Source: Sphagnum compactum (lineage: Eukaryota; Bryophyta; Sphagnopsida; Sphagnales). Taken from it: a stretch of DNA of 64,000 bases. The position numbers were made by a program, and so were the translations under genes. The notes beneath the pieces are model-generated. The model did not search any database. It saw only the letters and a program-made list of their open reading frames with translations, and was not told where the DNA came from. Location of the stretch: NCBI GenBank assembly GCA_965153455.1, contig OZ234497.1, forward strand, positions 8,742,001 through 8,806,000, written 5' to 3'. The number at the start of each line of letters is the position of its first letter. The first letter of the stretch is position 1. Shown one piece after another: positions 11,701 to 24,313 of the stretch.

Positions 11701-12222
11701 GCGATATTAAAAAATTTGTCAAAATTTTCAAAAAAAATACCAAAATTATTACACAAATTCACAAGAAAAAAGGTGCCAGAAAAAAGCCAATCACCCAAGA
11801 GCCAGTTTGTTGTCCAGCTGCTATATAATAAACCACTGCTGGTTTTGTGCATAATATGATATTATATTATATCATACCATACCATTGCATTTGCTTGTTT
11901 GCACTCGTCTAATTAAATCCCGGGCACCTGCAGCAACTCCTGAGCTTGATGATTCTGCCAAATTGATTTCAGTGTTGTTCTTAACTTTTATGTGATTGCG
12001 CAGCTTCTAATTTAATACAAGCATTGAATTAGTACCCCTGCAAGTATGCAAGCTTTTTTCTAGTCAGCAGCAGCAGCAGCAGCAACTAGTAGTAGAAGTG
12101 TGAACTGAAGTGTTGGAAGTTTTTCAAGGAGTCTTTTTTTGTTGTGATTTTAGTGCACTGAGGAATTCTTGTATCTTTCTTTCTCTTTGTATGAACATTT
12201 GGGAAAAAAATAGCACCTTGAA

Positions 12223-13208
12223 ATGGCAGTCTGCAGTGCTGCCACAATAGCATCTGTCTCTGGAGGGTTTGGGATCACTAGTATTGCAGTTGTTGCACAG
12301 CAGTTGAAGTGGATTGCTGAACAGTTCTACTGCCGCCGTCTTGCAAGTGCCCAGTTTGATGATAGGTGGTAGTAGTCAGTCTAGTCAAGGTTGTGTAGCT
12401 CACCACCGTCGTGGCGTTGCTTCATTGCACTGTGAAGCTGCTGGTGATAATAATACTGGGTTCAGTGGATTGAAGGAAGCTGCAGACCGATTAACCAAGA
12501 AGGAGATCACCAAGGCAGCAATCCTCAGGACTCAGGAGACAACTGAATCTGAGAAGCAATCTGTGTTTGGTGCTGTTCCTAAGTTGGGATTGTTTTACCC
12601 TCATCCCTAGATTGAGAGGAGACCTGAGACTGGCGAGAAATTTTTCACTAGCTTGTTTGCTTTCAATGGTGCTATTCCTGAGACTATCAATGGCCACCTT
12701 GTAAGACAACATTTTGAGAGTTCTAAGATTTAACACTAGAGCAGCTCTGCTCTTGAGCTGCTCTCAATATAGCTAGCCATGCAGCTCTCATCTTTTTGCT
12801 AGTTTTGATCTTCTTCATGCATGAAGTCTTAAGATGAATGTTTGTGCTTCAGAGTCAAGCTTGCAGTACTGTGACAGTTGGTGCCAAAATTGATACATGT
12901 GCTGTCGGATGTTGTTGCAGGCAATGCTGGGCACAGTGTGGGCCTTTGTGGCAGAGAAGGCAACAGGGCTGACAGTTATGGAGCAGCTGTTCAACCCGGC
13001 CGAGAGTGGACTGGTGTTCTTTGTGGGGGCAGTCCAGCTCTTCATATATGCATCACTGATACCCATCATGAATGGGAAGTCCACTGACGCTCATAGCTTT
13101 GGCCCCTTCACAGCTGTGACAGAGAGGTGGAATGGGAGATTGGCGATATTGGGCTTCTTCTCACTCATTGTCACTGAGATGTTCCATAATACCCCTGTTT
13201 TCCACTAA
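12223..13208 (+). CDS. ELIP-like three-helix light-stress protein, probably damaged in its 5' part
   Basis: The 3' part is clear: 12611-12700 and 12921-13208 are exons joined in phase 0 by a GT-AG intron. They encode helix I (ETINGHL then AMLGTVWAFVAEKATG), helix II (LVFFVGAVQLFIYASLIPIM) and helix III (ERWNGRLAILGFFSLIVTEM), the order of early light-induced proteins, which bind pigment in thylakoids under light stress. The 5' part is troubled. The ATG at 12223 begins a transit-peptide-like sequence (MAVCSAATIASVSGGFG) in frame 1 that stops at 12370, while the continuation into the helices is in frame 2. Frame 2 has an ATG at 12359 and a TAG at 12608-12610, unless that TAG is the AG of an intron starting at GTGTTT (12563), which would be only 48 bases. 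Helix I has His where the family has the chlorophyll-liganding Arg. It is either a recently frameshifted gene or one using the 12359 start plus an ultra-short intron. Confidence 0.66.
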
Positions 13209-14625
13209 ATGACACACCACAGGCAAAACTTCCACCACATCAGATAGATCACCCCCAATGCTCACTAATTACACTAATGCACCAAGAATTTCATCACAGC
13301 ACCACTTCTGAAACTGTTCCCGTGGCACAGATCACACTAGACATTGTGATAGTAAAAAATGTGCACATGATAAGCTTCCCGCAAGATGGAAGCTGGAATC
13401 GCTGAGTGACTTGAGAGCTGCGATGTACTCTAGTTGAAAGTGTAAAGACTAGAGCTAATCAAGAATTTCTAGCAAATTTTGCACATTGGGTCTGACAAAA
13501 TTTGTAATTTTCTGTGTAACTATTCTTTTGAGTATGACAATGGATCAAAAAGAGTGTACCTGACATGAACTCAAATGTTGTTGCATGACAGCTGCCAGTA
13601 GTTATTGCTGCACTCCTTGTCTCATTAGCTTATTCCAGATCTCTGTATCTCTGTGCACTGTGATCCACATGAAAGAAAAGAACTTCCTCAAAAGAAGTTT
13701 CCATGAGATGTAAATCTTAAAATAGTGGTCAAATATTCTTGCTATCAACCCCTTCTTGGAATAATCCTTCACAAAATCCTCCAAGAATACGATTTTGATA
13801 TCCTCCAAGAATGCTAATAGCTATCATTTAGTATAGCCTGCTCACTCTCAGAATTGAATCACTTGTGTTCCAACTTTGGTTAGTCCAGATCATTCAACTT
13901 TGTGATGTTCTTTTCACAAAGAAATAAGCTACTGGGCTATGATGATAAACCGCATATGTACAGTGAAGCAAAGCTTAAACTGCACTGAAGATTGGGTTTT
14001 ATTTTCACACCATCAAAATAGAAGAGACAGTAAGGAGAAGAAATTGCACAAGTTTTCAAATATATTCCACTTCTTGCTTCAAACAGCAATGAACTTAAGA
14101 ATTGAAAAATCTTAGCAAAAACATGAGCAAGAATTTAAAACTTTATTCAAACTTCATTTTAATTTTTCAGTAGCACCATTAAGCACAGATTTCTGGCCTG
14201 ATACAATTGTACATTTAAAAATCAAACTCAATATGTTGAGGTAAAGATTAACTAGTAAGACTGCACAGTTTTAAAAAGAGATGAATTGACTGCTTAAAAA
14301 CTGACTGACCCAATGATAGCACAGACTACAATGGAACAAGTCAAAATGAATGATTATCCTCTGGATACCACATCATACCATGCATGCTAAGTGCCTTTCA
14401 TCTTTTTCCAAGAACAGTATCTTCATGTCCCTGCAATTTTTTCACCTCTTCTTCTTGAGAAGGACAGAGGCAATTAGTGAAGTATATCAGTGAAGCTCAG
14501 ATGTCCTCCATCACAATGCCTTTGTACAAAAGGTCCATATTGAGCAATCTCAACTTAAAACCTCATTTCCCTCTTCAAAGATGTCATGCAGTAGGAGTTA
14601 GGATGAGTGACCATAAACACCTAGT
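13209..14625. other. Spacer downstream of the ELIP-like and VPS26C genes
   Basis: Convergent 3' ends face each other here (plus-strand ELIP-like, minus-strand VPS26C). No additional gene is supportable; the sequence is AT-rich and holds presumed 3' UTRs. Confidence 0.5.
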
Positions 14626-17600
14626 TCAAGTCCGCACAAGCCTCAATGGGAGATTTTCATATGCCATCTGGGAAAAGCACCACCCAAGCTGAAGTTGTGT
14701 AAAAATCTCTGAACTAGGTACTTTCAATCTACACATTGAATATCGGCATGCTTTTGATGCCTTGAATTATGTGCAGAAGAACAGAAACTCATCACCTGAA
14801 TGGAACTTCTCTTTTGAAAAAACAAATTTACTCTTTGTGCCAATAATATTATTCCTTGCATTAAAAGACATTACATACCACTTGTTTGGAAGCATTGGCC
14901 TCAGTGTGTACTGCATGCTTTGACAGTCCTACGTCAAAGGTGACAACAATAGACAGCTCAAACTCCAAGGAGAATGCTCTGCACACACCATGGATAGCAA
15001 ACTGCCATTAAAACAGCACAATAAATTTGACAACAGTTCATCTGGAAGGGTAGAAAACACATGCTTTGTTGTACTTGAGACTTCATAAAAACCAACTTCT
15101 AGGCATGTGCAAATCAGGATTCAATGCCTTAACCAACTGGTTCACAACCTAAATTGCAACTCAAGTTTTTCCACACTTGACATAATGATGCCTATTGCAC
15201 ACCATTACTTGAGCAACTGCAGAATCCATCATTTCACTCACATACCCAGCAGAAAGAGTAGGGCATGTGAAAAGTCGTGGAAGAACCATGTAGATAGGCA
15301 TTGTAAGTCCCCTGCAAATATCACCATCTGCGACCTAACAAAATCACAAATGACATAGGAAGTGAGGAGCACTAGATTTGGAAGTTCTTATCATACAAGA
15401 GAGGGTTCAAGTAGTTGTCAGCTAGGTTAAGCCAGCTGTGGCTTCATGACTGCAATGTCCAGGAGGACAATAGAGTCTCAAAAGACAAGCAGAAATTGTG
15501 TGCCTGAGAGTAAACAATGGCAATTTCCACTCTCATTAAGATCCAATGGCAAAGGTCAGAGCCACCCATATATGCCAATATCAGCTATCTTGCCAAGAGC
15601 AATGAGAGAAGATTCAAGGGACAAGGGCATGAATATCTTGCCTGTGTGCTCTGAATTTCAGAAGTTTCTGTTGCCATTTTCTCACCAGCATTAACAGATT
15701 CCACTCGCAAAAGCTGAAGGTCAATTGAGCGTATCGGAACAGTAGAACTATCAACAGTTAACTCCCCAGTTATAGGTTCTGATAGTGCACACCGGGTAGC
15801 AACTCGGCCAGTGATCCGAAAACCTCCTGCTTTCCCCCAAGCACAGTACATAATAATTCAACCATGAAATTAACAAATAAGACCACTGAAGACACATGAT
15901 ATGCCCAACAGCCTCACACTAGATGTCTTCAAACAGGCCCAAGGTGGGGACGGCTAACCCTCTTGTTCCAGATTTATGGGAATTATGAGGGTACACCCCA
16001 TGCTGCTGGAACTCACCTGAGCGAAGAACTGGAGCAAGAATGTGCTTTTGTGTGTCCTGTGTGATGTAGAAATTGACTGCTTCTGGTGCCACATGAGCTC
16101 GAGGTACTCGATCTGCATTAGTGCCTAAAGAATCATCAATACTAAGCAAATGTGACATTCCTCTTTTGGGTTTCTTGTTATTCATTATCAAAGACATCTG
16201 GAAGCAGAAAAGCTTGAGGTCATCCTCTCAAGTCTGAAATATGAATCACAAGGAGGAATGCTGCTCCACACCTCTTTTACCCTCCACAATAAATTCAGCT
16301 GTAGAGGAAATAGGTCGCATCAAATACCCTCTTGATATCTCAACCCCTACTGAGTACTGCAACCCAGTATGAAAAAGAAATATCAGTCTCTTCCCTTCTA
16401 TTCTCAGCAAGAAACATGGCTAAAGGTAATGACAAAAGAATTAATGACATCTTACTGTACCTCTCTGCACCACCATATTTGGTGTCAGGAGGCATGACAG
16501 ACAGCTCTAATGTACTCAAGCTTGATTCGAGCAATATTTTCTGATGAGGACATGCTATGGGCCTGTCTGGAGATATGGAAGGAGACTATGAGGACAATCT
16601 TACACTTTGTACAATCTACTGCCCACAATAAGAACACTGCAGATGCCAGGGACTTGATATACACCAGCAACTTTCCTTCAGCAACACTAGAAGAACGACA
16701 CAAGCTTTCCACCAGGAGAGAAGAGGTAAGAGGGGGAAGAGAAGGGAGTACACAAGAAGGGAAAAGTGGAATATCCATAAAGATTGAAAGAAACGCATCC
16801 TCAAGCAGGCCATTAGGAAACAAAAAAATAGATAAACAAGGAACCTGGATGTTGACATAGGCACCATGATAGGATTCATACAGGCTATCAACCAGTCCTC
16901 CCTTGGGTGGCTCCAGGGCAATGTAGAAGGGAAACTGCCACAAACCACTGTACATGAGTGAGAACAATTGCATAACCTCACAGTTCTCTTGGACTGTCTA
17001 TGACAGCCACATATCTGAGAGTCACAAGGACAGTCCATCAGTGGCTACCACATCTGACAATCAAGAGTCCCAATATCTTCTCACACCATACAACAATAAA
17101 GGTCCAAACCTGGTTGCCACTGCTCATGACTCTTGTGTCAAGCGTAACAGCAATCTCTCCCACCTATGATGTCGCAACTGAAACCAATTCAAACAAACAT
17201 TCAGGACAAAAATGGAAAAACTCACCTCTGTTTTTCCCGGTGAAATCTTCCCAGCTGGACTGATGTCAATAGTCTTGTTCCTACATTCGGAGTATCCCAA
17301 CTTGATCACAATCTAACCCAACTTCATAATGGTAGCAGTTCATTACCAACAAGAGACTGTAAACTTAACTTGAAAGACAACAGCCAGTTCCAGGAGGTGA
17401 AGCATTGTCAAAGCAAAAGCCACAAGTGTTTTACATGCAGGGTCATATACTCACATAAGCTGAATAGGTTTAACAGAGCTGTAGAGTGCCTCAAAGACTC
17501 CCACTTGTCTGGCACTCAACTATCCACAAGCAATTGCACAATTGTTAGGTTGAAAGTTCAGGAACCAACAAAATTGTAAACAAGAACAGCCCAAAATGTT

Positions 17601-18225
17601 GAACCTCAACCCATGCCAGGAACTCAACACTGGATACTTTTTTGATGATCTTATCCAGGATATCTCATGTCAAAGCTTTGAATTTCCAAGCAAGTGAAAC
17701 GAAGAGATTCAAAGGAAATCTCTGTCCTGAATTGCAGACACAACCACTTCAACTGCCAGCATTTGAAGAACACCAGCATTAGATTCGAAGAAATCTGTCA
17801 TAAATTGTAGACACAAGCTCTTGGAGTTGCAAGCTCGCATTTGAAGAACACCATGATTTGTCATGATCTTCACAAACACAATTGTTACACAGAAAAAATT
17901 ACACAACAAGAGTGTAAAAGTGGAAAGAAAGAAGAAAGCATCTGAGACAAAAGACACAAGTACACAGAGAGTAACCCACCTGTAGCATGATGGTGCCAGT
18001 GGCAATGAGTCGGACACCTTGATGTGTTATACTGGTAGGAGTGATGATCAAAACTGTCCCTTCCACAACATCCTGCAAAACATTGATTCCAAGCAGGATA
18101 ACGACAAACTAGAATCAAATCCACAATGCCCAACCCTAATATGACAGAACCTGGAAGGGATTTGAGTTCTTTACCGGTGGCCGATATACACGATCCACTC
18201 TGGAGAACTTGAGCTCCACTGCCAT
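14626..18225 (-). CDS. VPS26C: VPS26C/DSCR3-like retriever subunit, 11 exons, complete
   Basis: Eleven exons on the minus strand join without a frame break: 18225-18175, 18072-17980, 17519-17455, 17280-17226, 16934-16845, 16356-16281, about 16160-16017, 15826-15642, 15334-15246, 14978-14879 and 14667-14626. The sum is 990 bases, 329 residues, close to the usual length of about 320-330. Diagnostic stretches are MAVELKFSRVDRVYRPP (exon 1), YESYHGAYVNIQ (exon 5), SRGYLMRPISSTAEFIVEG (exon 6), NFYITQDTQKH (exon 7), GELTVDSSTVPIRSIDLQLL (exon 8), DGDICRGLTMPIYMVLPRLF (exon 9) and LPLRLVRT at the end. The family has an arrestin-like fold and serves in the retriever complex, which recycles cargo from endosomes in a retromer-independent way. 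The intron after exon 8 starts with GC (CAG|GCAAGA) instead of GT. The start of exon 7 is the least certain boundary: the phase-compatible AG ends at 16161, but a better-looking cag at 16198 is out of phase. Confidence 0.93.
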
Positions 18226-18402
18226 CGCTTCGATCCTATTTCACGGCACTCGATTTATTCAAAATCTCACCGCAGCAACAACCTGTTGTACATCTTCCGA
18301 CTGGGGGAAAAAGAAAAAAGAAAAAACCGTCAGACAATCTCTCACTCGCCGCATGCACATCACCAAAACTAACAAAGACAAGAATAGGACGACGAGGAGA
18401 TG

Positions 18403-18550
18403 CTAGGGTTTCAGATGCTAGGGTTTCAAACGCTAAGGTTTCAGATACTAGGGTTTGAGTGGTTGCGAGAGTTTGCTAGGGTTTTGGAATGGGTGAAGCT
18501 CTTGTGTAGCAGCACTTTGAAGTCACCATGGCCTAAACCCTAAACCCATA
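18403..18550. promoter_or_regulatory. Telo-box cluster upstream of VPS26C
   Basis: Four tandem 15-bp units, 18403-18462, each begin with CTAGGGTTT or a one-base variant, followed by another CTAGGGTTTT at about 18476-18485 and by AAACCCTAAACCC at about 18535-18547. AGGGTTT/AAACCCTA telo-boxes are a well-known class of plant promoter element, often near start sites of housekeeping genes. The cluster begins about 180 bases upstream of the VPS26C ATG, so a promoter or 5' UTR role is a reasonable inference. Confidence 0.7.
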
Positions 18551-18589
18551 GTGAGGTGGGTTTGCCAAGTTTTTCTTTTGGGTTTTTCT

Positions 18590-18992
18590 TTGTCACGTTA
18601 ATATTAAGATCTCCCAAACCACGGCACTCGATGCTGATGCTCTTGGAAAGCTCTTGATGAGTAGGGGTGCACCCCGACTTGGTTTGAGATTGTTTGCAGC
18701 TACAATGTGGAAACTATTGAATCATTTTCTCAATGAAAACCAAGTAAAATCAAAACTGAAAACTGTATTGGAATTTGGGGGCGTTATTGGTATTGTTGGA
18801 AAGCTCTCGACAATTCAGATTTAATAGAATCTATTTCACTATTTTTAGAGCTAAAGTGTGAAAGATATTGATTTTGGAGTGGATTTTTGTTGCTGGAAAT
18901 TCAAACAAATTACAAAAATTGGGTTTGGACAGAAAAATCAGTTGAACCTTCAATGCGTTCACACTTGGGCCAACAACACAGGTTACACTAGT
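18590..18992 (+). repeat. Dispersed repeat B, copy 1
   Basis: This segment begins around AGATCTCCCAAACCAC and ends around GGTTACACTAGTTC. The same order of blocks (GCTCTTGG, AATCAAAACTGAAAACT, GTTGGAAAGCTC, GGAAATTCAAACAAATTACAA, GTTCACACTTGGG, ACACTAGTTC) occurs at about 42440-42872 in the same orientation, inside intron 1 of the larger DUF688-like gene. No coding capacity is seen; it is probably a non-autonomous mobile element. Confidence 0.85.
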
Positions 18993-19189
18993 TCTTCTTC
19001 ATAAGGAAAGAAGATGCAACCTTGCGAAACTTTATTTATAAATACAATTTAAATTTGGAAAATGTACAAAATAAATACACCTTAGATTTGGAAAATGTAT
19101 AGAGAATTTACAGGATGTCAAGTGAGTTCAAACTTGATGCTTATATTTCTCCATATCAAAAAATCAATGACTTGGAGTAGGTCAATTAT

Positions 19190-19860
19190 ATTTCTTCATA
19201 TCAAAAATCAACTGCTTGTAAATAGGTTGGCCATGATGCTTGGAGGTGTGTTTTGAAGGGGTGGAAGTCGATAAATGGTTAGGCCTATAATAATCGCCCA
19301 ACTTAAGATGGAGGATGCTTGCATTTTTTGTAATGTGATTGAAATTTTTTGATGAAGAAAAGTAACCAAGATAGATAAAGGAGAACCCTTTGGTGCTTTC
19401 AAGCTCCAAATGGCATTGGCACAATCATGTAAAAACATATCAACTTGTTTGTGTAAACATCCAAATATTCAATTGTTAAAAGGAAAAATTGATTAGTTGG
19501 GTGCCGATTGTGATAGTTCCTTTCTTTGGTTTGAATCACATCAAAGGTAGCAAATCCTTGAGTTGTGTAAGATCAAGGAATCATCATGTTCGTTTTGGGT
19601 CAACAATGACAACATCAACTAAAGTGCGAATGCCATCTTTGGCAAATACGATGTCAATTCGTTGACAAAAGGAGTTGAACATGGTTGAAGGAAATGCATG
19701 TAGTTGTTTTCATCCCATGCGGAACCCAACATCTCACGCAATAACAACAAAGGTGTTGTGAACTCCATCATGGGTTCTTGTGCGTTCATTGCCATGAGCG
19801 TAACGTAATAAATGAATATCCATAGGGTCAATAGGATGTGTGCACACGCATCAAAAAATG
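19190..19860 (-). mobile_element. LINE-type retroelement relic (C-terminal part)
   Basis: Read on the minus strand from about 19750 down to 19200, the sequence gives QLHAFPSTMFNSF, then RIDIVFAKDGIRTLVDVVIV, then GFATFDVIQTKERNYHNRHP, then FLHDCANAIWSLK and LVTFLHQKISITLQKMQ. These stretches resemble, from memory, the C-terminal region downstream of the reverse transcriptase in retroelement proteins of mosses. At least four stop codons and several frame changes break it, so it is dead. Only the 3' end of such an element appears to be present. Confidence 0.7.
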
Positions 19861-22800
19861 CTTACAATTGAAGGATGGGGTAGTTTAAGTCATGTTTGAA
19901 GTGTTGTGGAAAAAACTAGAAAAAATAATCAAAACGCTGGAAAAATTAGTTAAGTTATAAGCCAAACACCCACCCCTAAACTAGAACATGATAAAGTTCA
20001 AGCACGATGGGTTTTAAATATCCCATCGAAGAACATGTTGGAAAGGGTATGATGGTAAAGACATGATGGTAGTATGATGATGGAATCTTGAAGTTGAATA
20101 ATTTGTTACTTAATGAATTGTTCAAATGGAGGAGGACATGCACAAATTAGGGGCGGTAGAAGATCACATGCCGCTTTGAGATGTTGTTGAAAAGGGAAAG
20201 TGTTGTCAACTTGTGTTAATGCTTTAAAAAGGAAAGGTTGTTGATCAACCATAAACCTAACAACTATGATTGAAGCTACAAGGGACCAACTCCTTAAATA
20301 ACCTACTGGGCCATGGAGATTGTTAGTATGAACCCAATGCCACCAAAAATAATTAAGAAAAATACTTGTTTATAAATAAAAGTCCTTTTCAATCATGAAA
20401 AAACCTTGGACCCAAAAAATGCCTAAACATTTGAAAGAAGGATGGTCAAAAGAAATAAAAGATTCTATGAAGGTGGAGGAGAAAGGTGTGTATCATAAAA
20501 GATACGATGGTTGTTGCACAAAACGATGATTTAAAATTCCAAAAGTTATCTGAACATCACCAATTCTAAGGAAAAGGTGGATATGTTGAATATCCTCTAA
20601 CATGACATTTTTAATGAAGGATGATGTGAATGATGAAATGCCCAATGGAACCCCCAAAACTCTAATACCTTTTATGGGGCTGGTAAATTAGAAAGGGGTG
20701 TTAAAGCATTAGAAGGAATTTTGTTATTTACAACCAATAAATCAATGACTTGATGTTTTAAATGACTACATAATTGATTATAGTCATAGGATATTACTTC
20801 AAATCCTATGTGAAAAAAATTGTAGTCATATATTAGTGGTGCATTTGACTAGTAGATGATAACATGGTAATAAAAAATGACATTGTTTTTTCATTGCAAA
20901 TTTTCATCCATACAACATCCATGATTGATGACAAAATGATGTGGATGAAATGATGTGTCATTACAAAAACAATGTGGTCATATAATTATTTTACAATGAT
21001 TCAAAAATGACTATTAGTAATTTAATATGAATACAAATAGACATTATAAATTACATGCAAAAAACGGATTTTGATTAATATTATACATATAGGTAATATA
21101 ATTTTTTTTATTACATTAAAAAAATATAAGCTTGATATATCATCCATTTTAAATATTCAATGTGATTAAATTAAATATCATACATTGAAATAAATTTTAA
21201 TGGAACAAGTATGATATATTATGAATAATTTTTCATATTTTAATTTAAAAATAAAATAGAAGTGTAAGATGTGGGAAATATGTAATTTATTTTTACATTA
21301 AAATTTTATCATAAATTTAACTAAAATTTTATATAATATATGCATAAAAATAAATAAATCTATTTTACATGTGTAAAAATATATTGTTACACAATTATAT
21401 TAAATTATATGTGTAAAAATGAATAAAAATTATAATTTCAGAAAATTAGTTAATATTTTAATAATATTTAAATTCTAATTTATACCTCATATTTAATATG
21501 ACTAATATTTTAAAAAAGAAGAAGATATAATTGATTTATGATCCATTAACATCACCAAAACAAATGTCTTGATTACCACTTTTAATACAACAAACAAAAA
21601 TTGAATTATGTATAATGACAATTTTCAATGATTTAGATTATTCATATATCTTTACATATTGGACATAAACATTATTTTCTTTTGAAATTGGGCGAATTTA
21701 GATTTCTTTTATGTTGAAAATCTTTTTGTACAAGTTGAAATCATAGCTTTCAAGTCAATATTTGAAGCAACTTTGATTTACGCTACTAATGATTGATTGA
21801 ATCCCCATTTCCACTTGTAAGTTATTACTTGATGACTACCCAACATTAAAAATAAATTGAATATGTGTTTAATACAAATTACAAATCTTAAATCATCTCT
21901 TCTATATTTTATCATTTTTTTGTGAAAAATATATTTCCATTAGAGGAAAAAAATAAATAAATTGGCGATGACATATTGTTTTGAAATCTAAAAGAGGGTT
22001 TTGACCAAGAGGATTAATATTATATAGGAGGGCTTTGTAATAAAATGGGGACATACTTTTCAAAAGAAGGAAAGATTACCAATGTTGTGTGATTATTTGA
22101 ATTTACTAAAGATAGCTATTGGTTGTTAGTTTGATTTTTTTTTAATAAAACCCAGTGTTGGGATAGAAACTTTATTATTAGTTTTTTCACCTTTTTTTCC
22201 AACATAAGGTTGAAGTTGCAAGTCCAAACATCATGAAACCAAGCCCATGCACCCCTCGTGGTCAAGTCCTCGAGAGCTTTTGAAAGACACCACGAACACA
22301 ATCTGAAGCATCCTGGTTCAGTGGATCTCATAATTACAAAAGCAAAACAAGACAACTATCTTCCTTCATAGATAGATGTACAGTACTAACTCTTACAAAT
22401 ACAGAAGAAGTAATAACGCACAATTAACAACCTCAGATTCATCTTGTGTGGGCAGCCTGTGTGGTTCTGGGTACCTATGCATGTTTGAGCATGATGAAGA
22501 GACATGTACTGAAGGGTTGTTCCAGGCTTTAAAAACACTCAAAGAATTTTGCACAGTAAAATTGGATGAAGAATAGTCAAAATGTGCCGGTTTGGCTCAG
22601 GAAAAATGGTTTTGGTTGGTTCATGAGCGTAATTGCACACTTTGCAGTGACTTGTAAAAGGCGCCAGCAATGCTCTTCACCAGGAACCCTAGGAACCCTG
22701 TATCAAAGAGTGTAATAAATATGATGTGACTTCTGCTGCTCAGTCTTTCTTATTGCCTCCCCCATCATAATGATTGGTCCAAGTGGTTTGCTATTTGCAG

Positions 22801-23580
22801 TTTCAATTTCAGTTTCAAAAAAAAAAAGAAAAAAAACTTGGATATGAATTATTTTTGCAGAGTCAGTAGGTACCGAGCAAGCACCGCTGGAGATGCTCTT
22901 ACACAATCAAATAAGACATCAATTTATCTTTTGCATTTACTTACAGGAACTCTGAAGTGAAGCTGGCTGGCTGGCTGGCTGGTTCTACTTCTCTTGTAAA
23001 ACATGTGCTACAGAAAACATAATAAATAAATACATCCTAAATTTGTTTCCTATTTTTCTGATTTTTTAATTTGCTATATATAATGGCAAACTTTTGCTGG
23101 AAAAAGACCACATGTGGTGGTCTAGTAGTGTTTTTTTTTTGGAATTTTTTTTCTATTGTAAATCCAAATAATTTTGCTAATTTTTGTGGCAACATTCAAC
23201 AAATTTTTGATATTATAAAAATGGAAACGAAAAAACCCACTACAGTGAAAAAAAACTCGTTTTCCAAGTTTTTCTCAAAAACGTTGGTGGAAGAGCGAAA
23301 ATTCACCCCCCAATAAATAATAATATGTGTCCTCAAATTCATCTCCTCAAAATTTACACAATTTACAAGGAAACAAAAAGTATCCTTAAAATTAAAAAAC
23401 CTTTTTTCCAAGTTTATTTATTTCTCTTAAAAAATTAAAAAAAAATCCCTAATGATTTTATTTTTTAAAAAGGAAGAAATCACAGATTCCAATTAATAAG
23501 TCCAAAACATCTCTTTCTCCTCAAATTTCTAGCTGCAACCAGGGTGCTTTTTTCCCCCAATTTTGTTCCAAAAAAATAAA
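19861..23580. other. Very AT-rich gene-free stretch
   Basis: No supportable gene. The part from about 20700 to 22100 is the most AT-rich of the window, with many ATAAAT/TTTAAT strings and runs of A or T. A (GGCT) tetranucleotide repeat of about five units lies at 22961-22982. Between 22100 and 22920 composition is more balanced and short open frames occur, but nothing recognisable. Confidence 0.5.
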
Positions 23581-24313
23581 TTGGCTAATGTTTCCAAAAA
23601 TGATGAAAATTAGTCGAATTTACACTAGAAAAAACCACAAAAAATCCAAAAAATTCCCCCCATTTTCTTTTCCCAAAAAAAAGACAAAGAAAATGAAAAT
23701 CCCTGGAACTTGCAAGTTACCACAACTTGCTTGGTTACCTGAAGGATTTCTAGCGAACAGAAAAGAAGCGTATGATGATGATGATACAGATCTCATCAAA
23801 CATTCATCCGCATCATCTTCTTCATCTTTACCATCATCGTCGCCAGCGTCGTCGTCGTCGTCGTGGCTGCAATCGTCGTCTTCCTCGCCGCCGCCGTCGT
23901 CCTTTGTGTTCGTACTTCCCTCGCTTGTGCTTGTTGCTCGTCAAGCTCCCTCCATTCTCTCTGCTATCTCTTTTCTGTGATTTCCTGACAATCAGAGATT
24001 TGTAACTGCATTATGCTGTCTCATTTTCTTCTTCTTGCCGGAAAGTTTGAGCCGAATTCTTGACGGAACTGTGTTGTTGTGTGTCTTGACAGTTGGTAGA
24101 GAGAGACATCTGATTGAGTGTATGTGAGAGACAGAAACTCTGTGTGTGTGTGTGTGTGTGACCATGCATTTTTAAGGTGGCTTTATTCTGCTTTGATATA
24201 AGGTTTTTGGTTTGGGGGATGTGAAGATGTTGCAGCTATTTCAAGGTTTTTCTTAAAAAGTTGTTTTTGTTTTGGAAACGGGGTTTCAGAAGTCTTCCGA
24301 GTGAGTGGCAAAC
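23581..24313 (+). other. Upstream region of the aldehyde dehydrogenase gene
   Basis: TCA/TCG-rich repeats (about 23800-23900) create a Ser-rich open frame that shows no domain. A GT-dinucleotide run lies at about 24143-24159. The segment is the likely promoter and 5' UTR of the gene starting at 24314. Confidence 0.55.

Noticed and set aside
15500-15600. A minus-strand stretch reading IADIGIYGWL, resembling VPS26C exon 9 with a stop
   Set aside because: The genuine exon 9 lies at 15334-15246, with a U-rich acceptor and an exact family match; this stretch is intronic coincidence.
23588-23980. Ser/Pro-rich 130-codon open frame upstream of ALDH3
   Set aside because: Created by TCA/TCG repeats; no recognisable domain and no splice signals support it. 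A small unknown gene cannot be fully excluded.
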